From positions 1 to 31,254 of the forward strand of contig DASXUX010000082.1 in NCBI GenBank assembly GCA_036504595.1: a stretch of 31,254 nt of DNA, written 5' to 3'. The position numbers and the translations under genes are program-made. This DNA is from DASXUX01 sp036504595 (GTDB lineage: Bacteria > Planctomycetota > SZUA-567 > H5-PLA8). The notes under the pieces are model-generated. The model made no database searches. It saw only the letters and a list, made by a program, of their open reading frames with translations, and was not told the DNA's origin. This document shows positions 22,260-30,152 of the stretch, piece after piece (position 1 is the first letter of the stretch; each line of letters begins with the position of its first letter).

Positions 22260-23387
22260 ATGCCTGAAAACAAAGGATTCTTCTCCACGATCTGGGGGCC
22301 CATCACCGCCGGCGCGCTGATTGGCGCCATCGCCGCTCTGCTGGTCTACTGGGGCAATCCAGGAAACATGGGGCTGTGCGTCGCGTGCTTCACCCGTGAC
22401 ATCGCCGGATCCCTGGGCCTGCATCGAGCGGCCCCCGTGCAATACCTGCGTCCAGAATTGCCCGCCATGGCGCTCGGCGCCATGCTCGCCGCGCTGATGT
22501 CCAAAGAGTTTCGTCCGCGCGCCGGTTCGGCGGCGATCGCGCGCTTTGTGCTCGGCATTTTCGCCATGCTGGGAGCGCTGGTGTTTCTTGGCTGTACCTG
22601 GCGCGTGTTGCTGCGACTGGGCGGCGGCGACGCCAACGCGTTGCTCGGGCTGGCCGGCCTGTGTGCCGGCGTCGGCATCAGCATCGTGTTCTTGAAGACT
22701 GGCTACAGTCTCGGCCGAAGCCGCCCGGCGCCGTCCGCTGTGGGCTACGTGGCGCCCGTCATCGCGCTGGCACTGGTGGCGCTGGCTTTCTGGAATCCCA
22801 AGTTCGGCAGTCTGGATGCGGCGACCCAGCAACCGCTCGGGCCGCTTTTTTCCACACCCGCCGAGAAAGGGCCGGGCGCGCAGCACGCCGCGATCTGGAT
22901 CTCCCTGCTTGGCGGTGCGCTCATCGGTTTTCTGGCACAGCGCAGCCGCTTCTGCACGATTGGCGCATTCCGCAATGTGGTTCTTACGAAGGACGGCCAT
23001 CTGCTTTACGCCGTGATCGCGCTGGTCGCTGCGAACCTGGTCATCAACGTGGCGCTCGGCAAGTTCAAGTGGGGCTTTGAGGGCCAGCCGATCGCGCACA
23101 CCGCGCACCTCTGGAACTTTCTCAGCATGACTCTGGCCGGACTGGCCTTCGCGCTTGGCGGCGGCTGCCCCGGACGGCAAGTCGTGCTGGCAGGGGAAGG
23201 CGACAGCGACGCCGGCGTGTTCGTTGCAGGCATGCTGACCGGCGCTGCTTTTTCGCACAACTTTGCGCTAGCCAGTTCAACGAAAGGTCCGAGCGAGTTT
23301 GGCCCGGCGGCGGTGATCATCGGCCTGATCGTTTGCGTGATCATCGGGCTGGTCATGCGCGAGCCGAGGGAAGCGGCGGCGGCCTAG
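22260..23387 (+). CDS. yedE: YedE-type selenium-metabolism membrane protein
   Basis: The 375-residue protein has about ten hydrophobic helices and belongs to the YeeE/YedE family of sulfur-compound carriers. The YGNPGNMGLCVACFTRDIAG-type start (near residues 30-50), the LHRAAPVQYLRPELPAM and KEFRPRAGS stretches, FLGCTWRVLLRLGGGDANAL and a second-half RSRFCTIGAFRNVVL plus GGGCPGRQ are hallmarks of the subgroup linked to selenium metabolism. Conserved Cys residues (VACF, FLGC, RFC, GGC) form the conduction path in thiosulfate-carrying relatives. AAGGAG just upstream fixes ATG 22260. A desulfurase and a DUF3343 gene follow on the same strand, which supports a role in selenium, or reactive sulfur, uptake. 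The transported species is inferred. Confidence 0.88.
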   Translation: MPENKGFFSTIWGPITAGALIGAIAALLVYWGNPGNMGLCVACFTRDIAGSLGLHRAAPVQYLRPELPAMALGAMLAALMSKEFRPRAGSAAIARFVLGIFAMLGALVFLGCTWRVLLRLGGGDANALLGLAGLCAGVGISIVFLKTGYSLGRSRPAPSAVGYVAPVIALALVALAFWNPKFGSLDAATQQPLGPLFSTPAEKGPGAQHAAIWISLLGGALIGFLAQRSRFCTIGAFRNVVLTKDGHLLYAVIALVAANLVINVALGKFKWGFEGQPIAHTAHLWNFLSMTLAGLAFALGGGCPGRQVVLAGEGDSDAGVFVAGMLTGAAFSHNFALASSTKGPSEFGPAAVIIGLIVCVIIGLVMREPREAAAA

Positions 23388-23390
23388 TAT

Positions 23391-23534
23391 GTGGCACGGG
23401 CATGCTGGCGGAGCGGCTTCTTGCTCCGCCAGATTGCCCGTGCAATCGTGCGCGGGGACACGGGCAATCCGCGCCGCGAACGGCGTCGGTCCTTGATACC
23501 GATGCTCCTGCGCGGCGCGGCCTGCCCGTGCCAC
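23391..23534. mobile_element. MITE-like cloverleaf inverted-repeat element, copy 1
   Basis: Terminal 12-bp inverted repeats GTGGCACGGGCA/TGCCCGTGCCAC enclose three internal hairpins: CTGGCGGAGC/GCTCCGCCAG (23405-23432), ATTGCCCGTG/CACGGGCAAT (23433-23468) and CCGCGCCGCG/CGCGGCGCGG (23469-23520). It has no coding capacity and sits between yedE and the desulfurase gene. A second copy lies at 24986-25133. No clear target-site duplication is seen. Confidence 0.8.
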
Positions 23535-23571
23535 ACGTGCCACACATCTCCGTGAGAACAAGGAAAATGGC

Positions 23572-24714
23572 ATGATCTACCTCGATAACGCCGCGACCTC
23601 CTGGCCAAAGCCGCCCGAGGTCTTGCAGGCGATGGCCTCGATGATAGAGACGGCAGGCGGCAACCCGGGCAGGGCCGGGCACCGGTTGTCACTGGCCGCG
23701 GGCCGCGTGGTCTATGAAACGCGCGAGGCGATCGCTGAGCTTTTCGGCAGCAGCGATCCGCTGCGCGTGATCTTCGCGCTCAATGCCACACATGCGCTGA
23801 ATACTGCGTTGCGCGGTCTGCTGCGGCCGGGCGACCGGGTGGTGACAACGTCTATCGAACACAATTCGGTCATGCGCCCGCTTCACGCGTTGGCCAAGAC
23901 CGGCGTTCGCGTCGAGACGATCGCCTGCGGCGCGGATTGTCTTCCTCTGCCCGGAGCCATCGAGAAAACGATCGTTCCCGGTACGCGGCTGGTCGTCGCG
24001 ACGCATGCCAGCAACGTCTCAGGCGCGCTGATGCCCATCGCGGAGATCGCTGCGCACGCGCATCGTGCCGGCGCTCTGTTGTTGGTGGACGCCGCGCAAA
24101 GCGCCGGTTGCATGCCGATCGACATGGAAGAGCTCGGCATCGATCTGCTGGCCTTCAGCGGCCACAAAGGACTGCTCGGCCCAACGGGCACCGGCGGCCT
24201 AATTCTCGGCCAGAACGTGCCGGTTGAGACGATGGAACCGATGACCTACGGCGGCACCGGAAGTCATAGCGACTCGCACGAACAGCCCGCGGCATTGCCG
24301 GACAAATTCGAGAGCGGAACGTTGAACAGTGTCGGTCTCGCCGGTCTGGGTGCTTCGGTGCGCTATCTTCTGACACGCGGCGTGGACGGAATCTGTCTTG
24401 AGGAGAAGCGCCTCACGGCGCGGCTCGTCAGCGATCTGCGCGACATCCGCGGCGTGACCGTGCATGGCCCTACTTCCGCCGAGCAGCGCCTGGCCGTCGT
24501 TTCATTCACCGTCGCCGGGCGCAGCACGTCGGAATTGGCCGAGCGGCTTGAGGAGGAGTACGGTATTCTCTGTCGCGTGGGCTTGCACTGCGCGCCGAGC
24601 GCTCACCGCTGCATGGGCACGTTCCCGCACGGCACGATCCGCTTTGCGCCGGGCCCGTTCACGCGCGACGAGGAGATTTCCGCGGCGGTTGACGCCGTAG
24701 CACGAATCACATGA
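23572..24714 (+). CDS. Class V aminotransferase, cysteine desulfurase family
   Basis: The 380-residue PLP enzyme begins MIYLDNAATSWPKPPEV, the usual N-terminus of this desulfurase subfamily. It has the PLP-binding His/Asp region (SIEHNSVMRPL; LLVDAAQSAG), the Schiff-base lysine K199 in FSGHKGLLGPTGTG, the RFESGTLN-equivalent KFESGTLN, and a catalytic-loop Cys C340 in RVGLHCAPSAHR. Such enzymes remove S or Se from cysteine or selenocysteine as a protein persulfide or selenide. The subfamily with this start is frequently found next to YedE and DUF3343, as here, so delivery of selenium to selenophosphate synthesis is the likely job. AAGGA precedes the ATG. Its stop overlaps the next start as ATGA. 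Confidence 0.9.
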   Translation: MIYLDNAATSWPKPPEVLQAMASMIETAGGNPGRAGHRLSLAAGRVVYETREAIAELFGSSDPLRVIFALNATHALNTALRGLLRPGDRVVTTSIEHNSVMRPLHALAKTGVRVETIACGADCLPLPGAIEKTIVPGTRLVVATHASNVSGALMPIAEIAAHAHRAGALLLVDAAQSAGCMPIDMEELGIDLLAFSGHKGLLGPTGTGGLILGQNVPVETMEPMTYGGTGSHSDSHEQPAALPDKFESGTLNSVGLAGLGASVRYLLTRGVDGICLEEKRLTARLVSDLRDIRGVTVHGPTSAEQRLAVVSFTVAGRSTSELAERLEEEYGILCRVGLHCAPSAHRCMGTFPHGTIRFAPGPFTRDEEISAAVDAVARIT

Positions 24715-24938
24715 CCAGTAGCACGCACAGCATCGTCCTGTTTCACACCAACTCCGCCGCCTTGAAGGCGGAAAAAGTGCTCCAGCGCGCCGGCCTGGTG
24801 GTGAAGCTCGTTCCCACTCCGCGGCATCTATCCAGCGACTGCGGCGTAGCGCTGCGTTGCGAAGCGGCCCAGGCGCAGCAGGCGCAGAAGTTGTTGGATG
24901 AGAACAGCGTGCCGTACGAGTCGGTGCATACTATGTGA
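24711..24938 (+). CDS. DUF3343 small protein, putative Se/S carrier-like
   Basis: The 75-residue protein matches DUF3343: an opening strand SIVLFHTNSAALKAEKVLQR, then the signature PTPRHLSSDCGVALRCE containing the conserved Cys, then an amphipathic C-terminal helix. Family members are proposed carriers of selenium or sulfur on that Cys and occur with YedE and class V desulfurases. Its start overlaps the desulfurase stop by 4 bases, so the two are translated together, consistent with the desulfurase loading this protein. Biochemical proof for the family is thin. Confidence 0.88.
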   Translation: MTSSTHSIVLFHTNSAALKAEKVLQRAGLVVKLVPTPRHLSSDCGVALRCEAAQAQQAQKLLDENSVPYESVHTM

Positions 24939-24985
24939 GCTTCTGGCTTCTCTGCTTTTTTCTGCGTCTCTGTTCCAAAAATGCT

Positions 24986-25133
24986 GTGTGGCACGGGCAG
25001 GCTGCCGGAGCGTCTTTTTTGCTCCGGCAGATTGCCCGTGCAGGGGCGCACGGAGTCACGGGCAATCCGCGCCGCAACAGCGTCTGTCCGTGATAAGCTG
25101 GCGCAATCGCGGCGCGGCCTGCCCGTGCCACAC
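24986..25133. mobile_element. MITE-like cloverleaf inverted-repeat element, copy 2
   Basis: Perfect 15-bp termini GTGTGGCACGGGCAG/CTGCCCGTGCCACAC enclose the same three arms as copy 1. Arm 1 is CTGCCGGAGC/GCTCCGGCAG, a compensated change relative to copy 1 (G-C pair swapped to C-G). Arms 2 and 3 are kept, while loops differ (a T6 loop in arm 1). It lies between the convergent DUF3343 and hydrolase genes; the rest of 24939-25136 holds only CTCTGCG-type simple sequence. Confidence 0.85.
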
Positions 25134-25136
25134 TGG

Positions 25137-26024
25137 CTACGGAATCAGCTTGCGCGCGCGCAGCCAGCCTTCGCACAGGGCCGGCCAACCGCTGACGGCG
25201 GCCGGCTTCTTGAGCATGCCGAAACCGTGGCCGCCGTCGTTGAAAACGTGAAGTTCCGTGGGAACTTTTACCGCACGCAGAGCGAGATGCATCTGGATGC
25301 TGTTCTCTGCGACGAGTTTGTCGTCGCCGGCGTGAATAAAGAAGCAGGGCGGAGTCTGCGCGTTCACGCGGATTTCAGGTGCGAGCGCACCTTTGGCATC
25401 GACCAGATAGGCCGGATAGATCAGCACACTGAAATCGGGCCGGCAGCTTACTTTGTCCATGTCGTCGATCGCTTCGTAAGCTCGCTGATCGAAGTTCGTT
25501 GTTACCAACCCCGTCAGGTGCCCGCCGGCGGAAAAGCCCAGGATGCCGATTTTCTCCGGATTGATGTCTAGCTCTTTCGCCTTGCTGCGCACAACGCTTA
25601 ACGCGCGTTGCGCGTCTTGCAGGGGCGCCAGATGCCTGGGCTGGCCTTTGCGCACGGGGACACGGTACTTCAGAATGATGCCGGTGACGCCGATGGAGTT
25701 CAGCCACGTCGCGACGTCTTCGCCTTCGTGATTCCACGCCAGAATCGAATAGCCGCCGCCGGGGCAGATCACCACCGAGGCTCCCGTGTTCTTGTCCTTT
25801 GGCGCAGGGAAAATGGATAACGTGGGCTTGGTCACGTTGGTGAGGCGCGTGATTGGCGGATTTTCATTTTTCGGCACCGGCTGCCATTTCTCTTCTCCGA
25901 TGTCGCCCTTCTCACCGGGAGCCGTCGCCGGCCAGACATCGATGACTTTGGCCGGATCAGCCGCAAAGCAGGCGGCGGAAGCAACCAGGAGCAAGACCAC
26001 AAAGCCCAGCGCATGTGAGATCAT
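25137..26024 (-). CDS. Secreted alpha/beta hydrolase (acetylxylan-esterase / BD-FAE-like)
   Basis: The 295-residue protein has a signal peptide (MISHALGFVVLLLVASAACF, cleavage near AACFA-A). The alpha/beta-hydrolase core shows the oxyanion segment VVICPGGGY, the nucleophile elbow GFSAGGH with Ser165, the acid in HAGDDK (Asp234 or 235) and the catalytic His266 in GGHGFG. The layout after PGGGY (E-G-x-x-x-A-x-W-L) and the LQDAQRAL motif resemble bacterial carbohydrate esterases that deacetylate xylan or remove feruloyl groups. Substrate is not determinable here. It is divergent from the NRPS gene, with 122 bases between starts, and ends 4 bases from repeat element copy 2. GGAG sits ~10 bases upstream of the start. 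Confidence 0.87.
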   Translation of the reverse strand: MISHALGFVVLLLVASAACFAADPAKVIDVWPATAPGEKGDIGEEKWQPVPKNENPPITRLTNVTKPTLSIFPAPKDKNTGASVVICPGGGYSILAWNHEGEDVATWLNSIGVTGIILKYRVPVRKGQPRHLAPLQDAQRALSVVRSKAKELDINPEKIGILGFSAGGHLTGLVTTNFDQRAYEAIDDMDKVSCRPDFSVLIYPAYLVDAKGALAPEIRVNAQTPPCFFIHAGDDKLVAENSIQMHLALRAVKVPTELHVFNDGGHGFGMLKKPAAVSGWPALCEGWLRARKLIP

Positions 26025-26146
26025 TTGAAGGGCACTCCAAAAGGGTAAGCCAGAAGTCTAGAGTCTGCCGGTTTGGCGTCCAGTGTCTCCACGCGGCAAG
26101 ATGGCCTCCCGTTAGCTACTCCGTGCCCGGACTTGGAGGTGCGGAA

Positions 26147-29100
26147 ATGCTAGTCCACACTCTGTTCGAAGAGCAAGCGGCGCTGGTTCCCGAGCAACCA
26201 GCACTGCAGTCGGGGAACGTTACCGTTTCGTACGCAGAGCTAAACGAGCGCGCAAACGCTCTGGCGCATTTTCTGATAAAGCAAGGCGTCGGTCCGGAGA
26301 GCACGGTCGCGGTGCTCGCGGCGCGAACATGGCAGTCGATCCTTGCCATTCTGGGGGTGCTGAAAGCCGGCGGCGCGTATTTGCCCATCGATCCAACCGT
26401 CCCGGCTGAACGCCGTAGATGGATGCTTCATGACAGCCGCGCCCACATCTTGCTAGCTCCCGACAGAGACTCCGCCAAAACGGCAAAGGACGTTGAATCC
26501 GTCGTAAGTCTGGACAGCGATTGGGGGCAAATATCACGATGTGCGACTGCCAATCCGGAGCCGTGCATTTCAGACAAGAATCTCGCGTACATCATCTACA
26601 CGTCGGGCTCAACGGGGAAGCCCAAGGGCGTGCTGGTCGAGCACCGCCAGATCGCCAGCTACGTGCGCGGAATCCTGCCGCGGCTCAACGCTCCGGCCGG
26701 CGCGCAGTTCGGGCTGGTTTCAACGCTGGCGGCCGACCTGGGCTACACGATGCTCTACCCGGCGCTGAGCACCGGGGGATGCCTGCACGTGATCTCCGCC
26801 GAAACGGCCGCCGATCCGGCGGCCTTTGCAGAGTACGTCGAGCAGCATCCGCTCGACCTGCTGAAGATCACGCCCTCGCATCTCGCCGCGTTGCAGCAGG
26901 TCGCGCCGGCGAAGATTCTGCCGCGGCATCTGCTGGTTCTGGGCGGCGAGGCGTCGCGCTGGGACTGGGTCTCGGCGATGCACAGGCAGGCGCCCGGTTG
27001 CCGGATCATGAATCACTACGGCCCGACAGAGACCAGCGTCGGCGTGTTGACCTGCGAGTTCGATCCGTCCGCCTCGCCCGCGCCGTCGTGCGTGCCGTTG
27101 CGCGATCCGATTGGCGGCACGCGCATTTATCTGCTCAATGAGGAACTGAAGCCGGTCTCTATTGGAGAGGCGGGCGAACTGTTCATCGGCGGCCCGCAGG
27201 TCGCGCGCGGATATCTCAATCGCCCGGACGAGAACGCGAAGCGTTTTCTGCCCGATCCGCTGCCCGATCCCACGGATGACGGCGCCCGCCTGTACCGCAC
27301 GGGCGATCGCGCGCGCCGGCGGCCGGACGGCGCGCTGGAGTTTTTGGGACGCATCGACCGGCAGGTGAAGGTGCGCGGTTACCGCGTGGAACCGGGCGAG
27401 GTCGAGGGCGCTCTGCGCCAGCATCCGGCTGTCCGCGAAAGCTGCGTGGTCTTTCGCGAGGACCAGACCGGCTCGCGCGAGTTGGTGGCTTATGTGGTGC
27501 CCGACAGCAGCGAGATGCAGGCGGACCCGATCAGTTGGCACACTCTGCCCAACGGCCTGACGGTTGCGCATTTGAATCGCAACGAAACCGAGTACCTGTA
27601 TCGCGAAATTTTCGAGGTGAAGGCTTACGAAAAATACGGCATTCGCTTCAGAGACAACGCGCGCATCGTGGACGTGGGCGCGAACATCGGCTTGTTCTCA
27701 TTGTTCGCGGCGCAGGCCTGCCGCAACCCGGTCATCTATGCGTGCGAGCCCAGCCCGAGCGTGTGCCGTCTGTTGCGGAAGAACCTGAAGCAGCACGGCA
27801 TCAACGCGAAGGTCTTCCGCTGCGGCATCTCCAACCGCGATGGAAACGCGCCGTTCACGTTCTTCAAAGGATTCTCGCTGTTTTCGGGCCTGTATGCGGA
27901 CCGGCAGGCCGAGCAGGACGTCGTAAAGAAGTACCTGCAGAATCAATCGCAAGCAGAAAGCGGCATGGCTGAACTGGCCCGCGACGCTGACGAGTTGCTC
28001 GACGGCCGCTTTGAATCCGAACAGTTCGATGTTCCGCTGCGGACGATTTCCGGCCTGATCGCCGATGAGGCGATCGAGCAAATCGATCTGCTGAAGATCA
28101 ACGCGGAAAAAAGCGAAGCCGACGTGCTCGACGGCATCGCCGCGAAGGACTGGCCGCGCATCCGGCAGATCGTCATGGAAGTGGACAGCGACGCCAACCT
28201 GGATGCCATCGTCCCGCTGCTCGAAGCACATGGCTACGAAATCGTTGTCGAACAGGATCCGCTGCTGGCCGACACGTCACTGCGCTACGTCTATGCGATC
28301 AGGTCCGAAACCGCCGAGGAACGCAGCGCGCCGCTCGCCCCCGCGGAGAACTTGGAAGCGGAGCCGGACGCCGACCTGGATCTCCCGGCCGCTCAGGTCG
28401 CCGAGTGGCAGGACGTGTACGAGCAGATCTATTCCCAGCCTGGTGAGGACTCTCTGGACCCTGCGTTCAACATCACCGGCTGGAACAGCAGCTACACCGA
28501 AGCGCCGATTCCCGCCGATGAAATGCGCGAATGGGTGGAGCAGACGGTTGCGCGGATTCGAGCGCTGCAACCGGCCGGCAGGGACGCCGGCGCTACCGGG
28601 CGCGTGCTGGAGATCGGGTGCGGCACAGGCTTGCTGTTGCAGCGCCTTGCCGGCACGGAGGCCGGCACCACTGCCGGCACGGAGGCCGGCACCACCGCCG
28701 GCGCGGAGGCCGGCACCACCGCCGGCGCGGAGGCCGGCGCTACTGGCCAGCGGTATGTCGGGACGGACTTTTCGCATGCGGCGCTGAGATGGCTGCGGTC
28801 GCAGATCGAAGGCCGGCCGGAACTGTCACACGTGGAATTGCAGCAAGGCGCGGCGGACCAGATTGTCCAGCGCATAGACGGAGAGTTCGACCTGATCATC
28901 ATCAACTCGGTCGTGCAGCTTTTCCCGAGCGTTGACTATCTGTTGAAAGTGTTGCGAGGCGCGGCCGGGAAGCTTGCGAAAAACGGGGCGATCTTTATCG
29001 GCGATGTGCGCAGCCTGCCGCTGCTGGAAACGTTCCACGTCGATCTGGAAATCTACAAAGCGTCGCCGAGCCGGTTGTGTTCGCAGATTCTTCCGCGCGC

Positions 29101-30121
29101 TCGACGCCAGGCCATTCAGGAAGGCGAACTGGTGCTCGACCCCGACTTCTTCACCGAGCTTCAGCTTGTCCTGCCGCGATTGGCGCAGGTGAAGTCCGAA
29201 CTCAAGCATGCGCGCTATCTCAACGAAATGTCGCGCTATCGCTACGACGTGACGCTCCTTTTCGACACCGGCCGCTGCGCGGCGGAGCATGCATCCGTGG
29301 ACTGGCAGAACTCCGCGCTTTCGCTGCATGCGCTCGGCGAACTTCTTTACAGCGAGCGGCCCGCAGCTCTGCGCGTTCGCAACGTTCCGAACCGGCGGCT
29401 TGTGAACGAGGTCTATGCGCTGCAACTGCTGAAGGAAGGCACGGCGCCGGCGCACGTCAGCGAGCTTCGCGACATGCTGGCTCAGCGCCGCGGCGGGATG
29501 AACCCGGATGAGTTCTGGCGTCTGGGCGAAACGCTGGGCTACGGTGTCGAAGTGACCGCGGCGGGGTCTGGAGCGCTGGACTGCTTCGACGCCTTGTTTG
29601 CCCGGCCTGAAGCACGGCTCGTTATGGAAGCCCCCCTCACAAGCAGGCAGCACCGGCCCTGGCATGAACTCGCGAACAATCCGCTCAGCGCCTCCATCGC
29701 TCGCAAGCTGGTTCCCCAACTGCGTGCGTTTTTGCAGAAGCAACTGCCGGCCTACATGATTCCGGCGCATTTCGTCGTGCTGGAACAGATGCCTCTGACG
29801 CCCAATGGCAAGCTGGACTACCAGCACCTTCCGCCGCCGGCCGGCGACGCGGGGCAGAGCGCCGAATTCAGCGCGCCCGAGACAGAGTTGGAGAAGACGA
29901 TTGTCTCGATCTGGTCGGAGGTGCTGGGAATCGAGCGCATCGGCCTGGACGACGATTTCTTCGCGCTGGGCGGACATTCCCTGCGTGCGACGCAGGTCGC
30001 GGCGCGGCTGCGTTCGGCTCTGCACTGCGAGGTGCCGATCCGCACGATTTTTGAGGCGCCGACGGTACGGCAGCTTGAAGAGAAGTTGAGTTGTTGCTGC
30101 GAAATGGTCGTTGGTCATTGA
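26147..30121 (+). CDS. Stand-alone NRPS module: adenylation domain interrupted by FkbM and class I methyltransferases, plus carrier domain
   Basis: I chose ATG 26147 because GGAGG (26135-26139) lies 7 bases upstream and the A domain begins at once (MLVHTLFEEQAALVPEQPAL). Of 1324 residues, the first ~430 hold A motifs YIIYTSGSTGKPKG (~147), NHYGPTET (~288), YRTGD (~383) and GRIDRQVKVRGYRVEPGEVE (~401-421). The A domain is then split: an FkbM-type methyltransferase (~467-680, VDVGANIGLFS at 508) and a second SAM methyltransferase (~752-1110, GWNSSYTEAPIP and VLEIGCGTG at 820). The A domain resumes with LPAYMIP (~1200) and NGKLDY, then a carrier domain with LGGHSLRATQ (phosphopantetheine Ser ~1278). 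No condensation or thioesterase domain is present. It should load, methylate and hold one amino acid. The pocket region has AADLGYT instead of the usual FD-type motif, so the substrate is unclear. Confidence 0.92.
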   Translation: MLVHTLFEEQAALVPEQPALQSGNVTVSYAELNERANALAHFLIKQGVGPESTVAVLAARTWQSILAILGVLKAGGAYLPIDPTVPAERRRWMLHDSRAHILLAPDRDSAKTAKDVESVVSLDSDWGQISRCATANPEPCISDKNLAYIIYTSGSTGKPKGVLVEHRQIASYVRGILPRLNAPAGAQFGLVSTLAADLGYTMLYPALSTGGCLHVISAETAADPAAFAEYVEQHPLDLLKITPSHLAALQQVAPAKILPRHLLVLGGEASRWDWVSAMHRQAPGCRIMNHYGPTETSVGVLTCEFDPSASPAPSCVPLRDPIGGTRIYLLNEELKPVSIGEAGELFIGGPQVARGYLNRPDENAKRFLPDPLPDPTDDGARLYRTGDRARRRPDGALEFLGRIDRQVKVRGYRVEPGEVEGALRQHPAVRESCVVFREDQTGSRELVAYVVPDSSEMQADPISWHTLPNGLTVAHLNRNETEYLYREIFEVKAYEKYGIRFRDNARIVDVGANIGLFSLFAAQACRNPVIYACEPSPSVCRLLRKNLKQHGINAKVFRCGISNRDGNAPFTFFKGFSLFSGLYADRQAEQDVVKKYLQNQSQAESGMAELARDADELLDGRFESEQFDVPLRTISGLIADEAIEQIDLLKINAEKSEADVLDGIAAKDWPRIRQIVMEVDSDANLDAIVPLLEAHGYEIVVEQDPLLADTSLRYVYAIRSETAEERSAPLAPAENLEAEPDADLDLPAAQVAEWQDVYEQIYSQPGEDSLDPAFNITGWNSSYTEAPIPADEMREWVEQTVARIRALQPAGRDAGATGRVLEIGCGTGLLLQRLAGTEAGTTAGTEAGTTAGAEAGTTAGAEAGATGQRYVGTDFSHAALRWLRSQIEGRPELSHVELQQGAADQIVQRIDGEFDLIIINSVVQLFPSVDYLLKVLRGAAGKLAKNGAIFIGDVRSLPLLETFHVDLEIYKASPSRLCSQILPRARRQAIQEGELVLDPDFFTELQLVLPRLAQVKSELKHARYLNEMSRYRYDVTLLFDTGRCAAEHASVDWQNSALSLHALGELLYSERPAALRVRNVPNRRLVNEVYALQLLKEGTAPAHVSELRDMLAQRRGGMNPDEFWRLGETLGYGVEVTAAGSGALDCFDALFARPEARLVMEAPLTSRQHRPWHELANNPLSASIARKLVPQLRAFLQKQLPAYMIPAHFVVLEQMPLTPNGKLDYQHLPPPAGDAGQSAEFSAPETELEKTIVSIWSEVLGIERIGLDDDFFALGGHSLRATQVAARLRSALHCEVPIRTIFEAPTVRQLEEKLSCCCEMVVGH
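28574..28597. repeat. GCCGGC-family repeat inside the NRPS second methyltransferase
   Basis: GCCGGCAGGGAC + GCCGGCGCTACC is translated as part of PAGRDAGATG just before the SAM-binding motif VLEIGCGTG. Confidence 0.85.
28649..28744. repeat. Four perfect-length tandem GCCGGC 24-bp units in the NRPS methyltransferase
   Basis: Four consecutive 24-bp units (each starting GCCGGC and ending ACCACT, ACCACC, ACCACC, GCTACT) are translated in frame as AGTEAGTT, AGTEAGTT, AGAEAGTT, AGAEAGAT. They extend the loop between SAM motif I (ending LLLQRLA) and the next strand RYVGTDFS. Confidence 0.95.
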
Positions 30122-30152
30122 CGGCGAACCGCAGAGACGTGAAGAAACGGAA

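Noticed and set aside
21882..23258. 458-residue minus-strand open frame
   Set aside because: Antisense to yedE and the spacer. The translation is rich in His, Gln and Arg with no domain, and it lacks a convincing RBS.
25002..25030. Rho-independent terminator from CTGCCGGAGC hairpin with T6
   Set aside because: The T-run is in the loop, not after the stem, and the hairpin is arm 1 of the repeat element.
23391..25133. Composite transposon carrying the desulfurase and DUF3343 genes
   Set aside because: There is no transposase, no target-site duplication could be seen, and yedE, the functional partner, lies outside the pair. Flanking MITE-like repeats alone do not support it.
26015..26146. Extended 44-residue N-terminus for the NRPS protein
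   Set aside because: The extension overlaps the start of the divergent hydrolase gene and has no domain similarity. A GGAGG with ideal spacing precedes ATG 26147, where the A domain begins.
28649..28744. Possible CRISPR-like direct repeats
   Set aside because: The four 24-bp units are head-to-tail without spacers and are translated within the NRPS protein, so this is a tandem coding repeat.
28826..30118. 430-residue minus-strand open frame in the NRPS region
   Set aside because: Antisense to the second methyltransferase and carrier domains of the NRPS, which are clearly recognisable on the plus strand.
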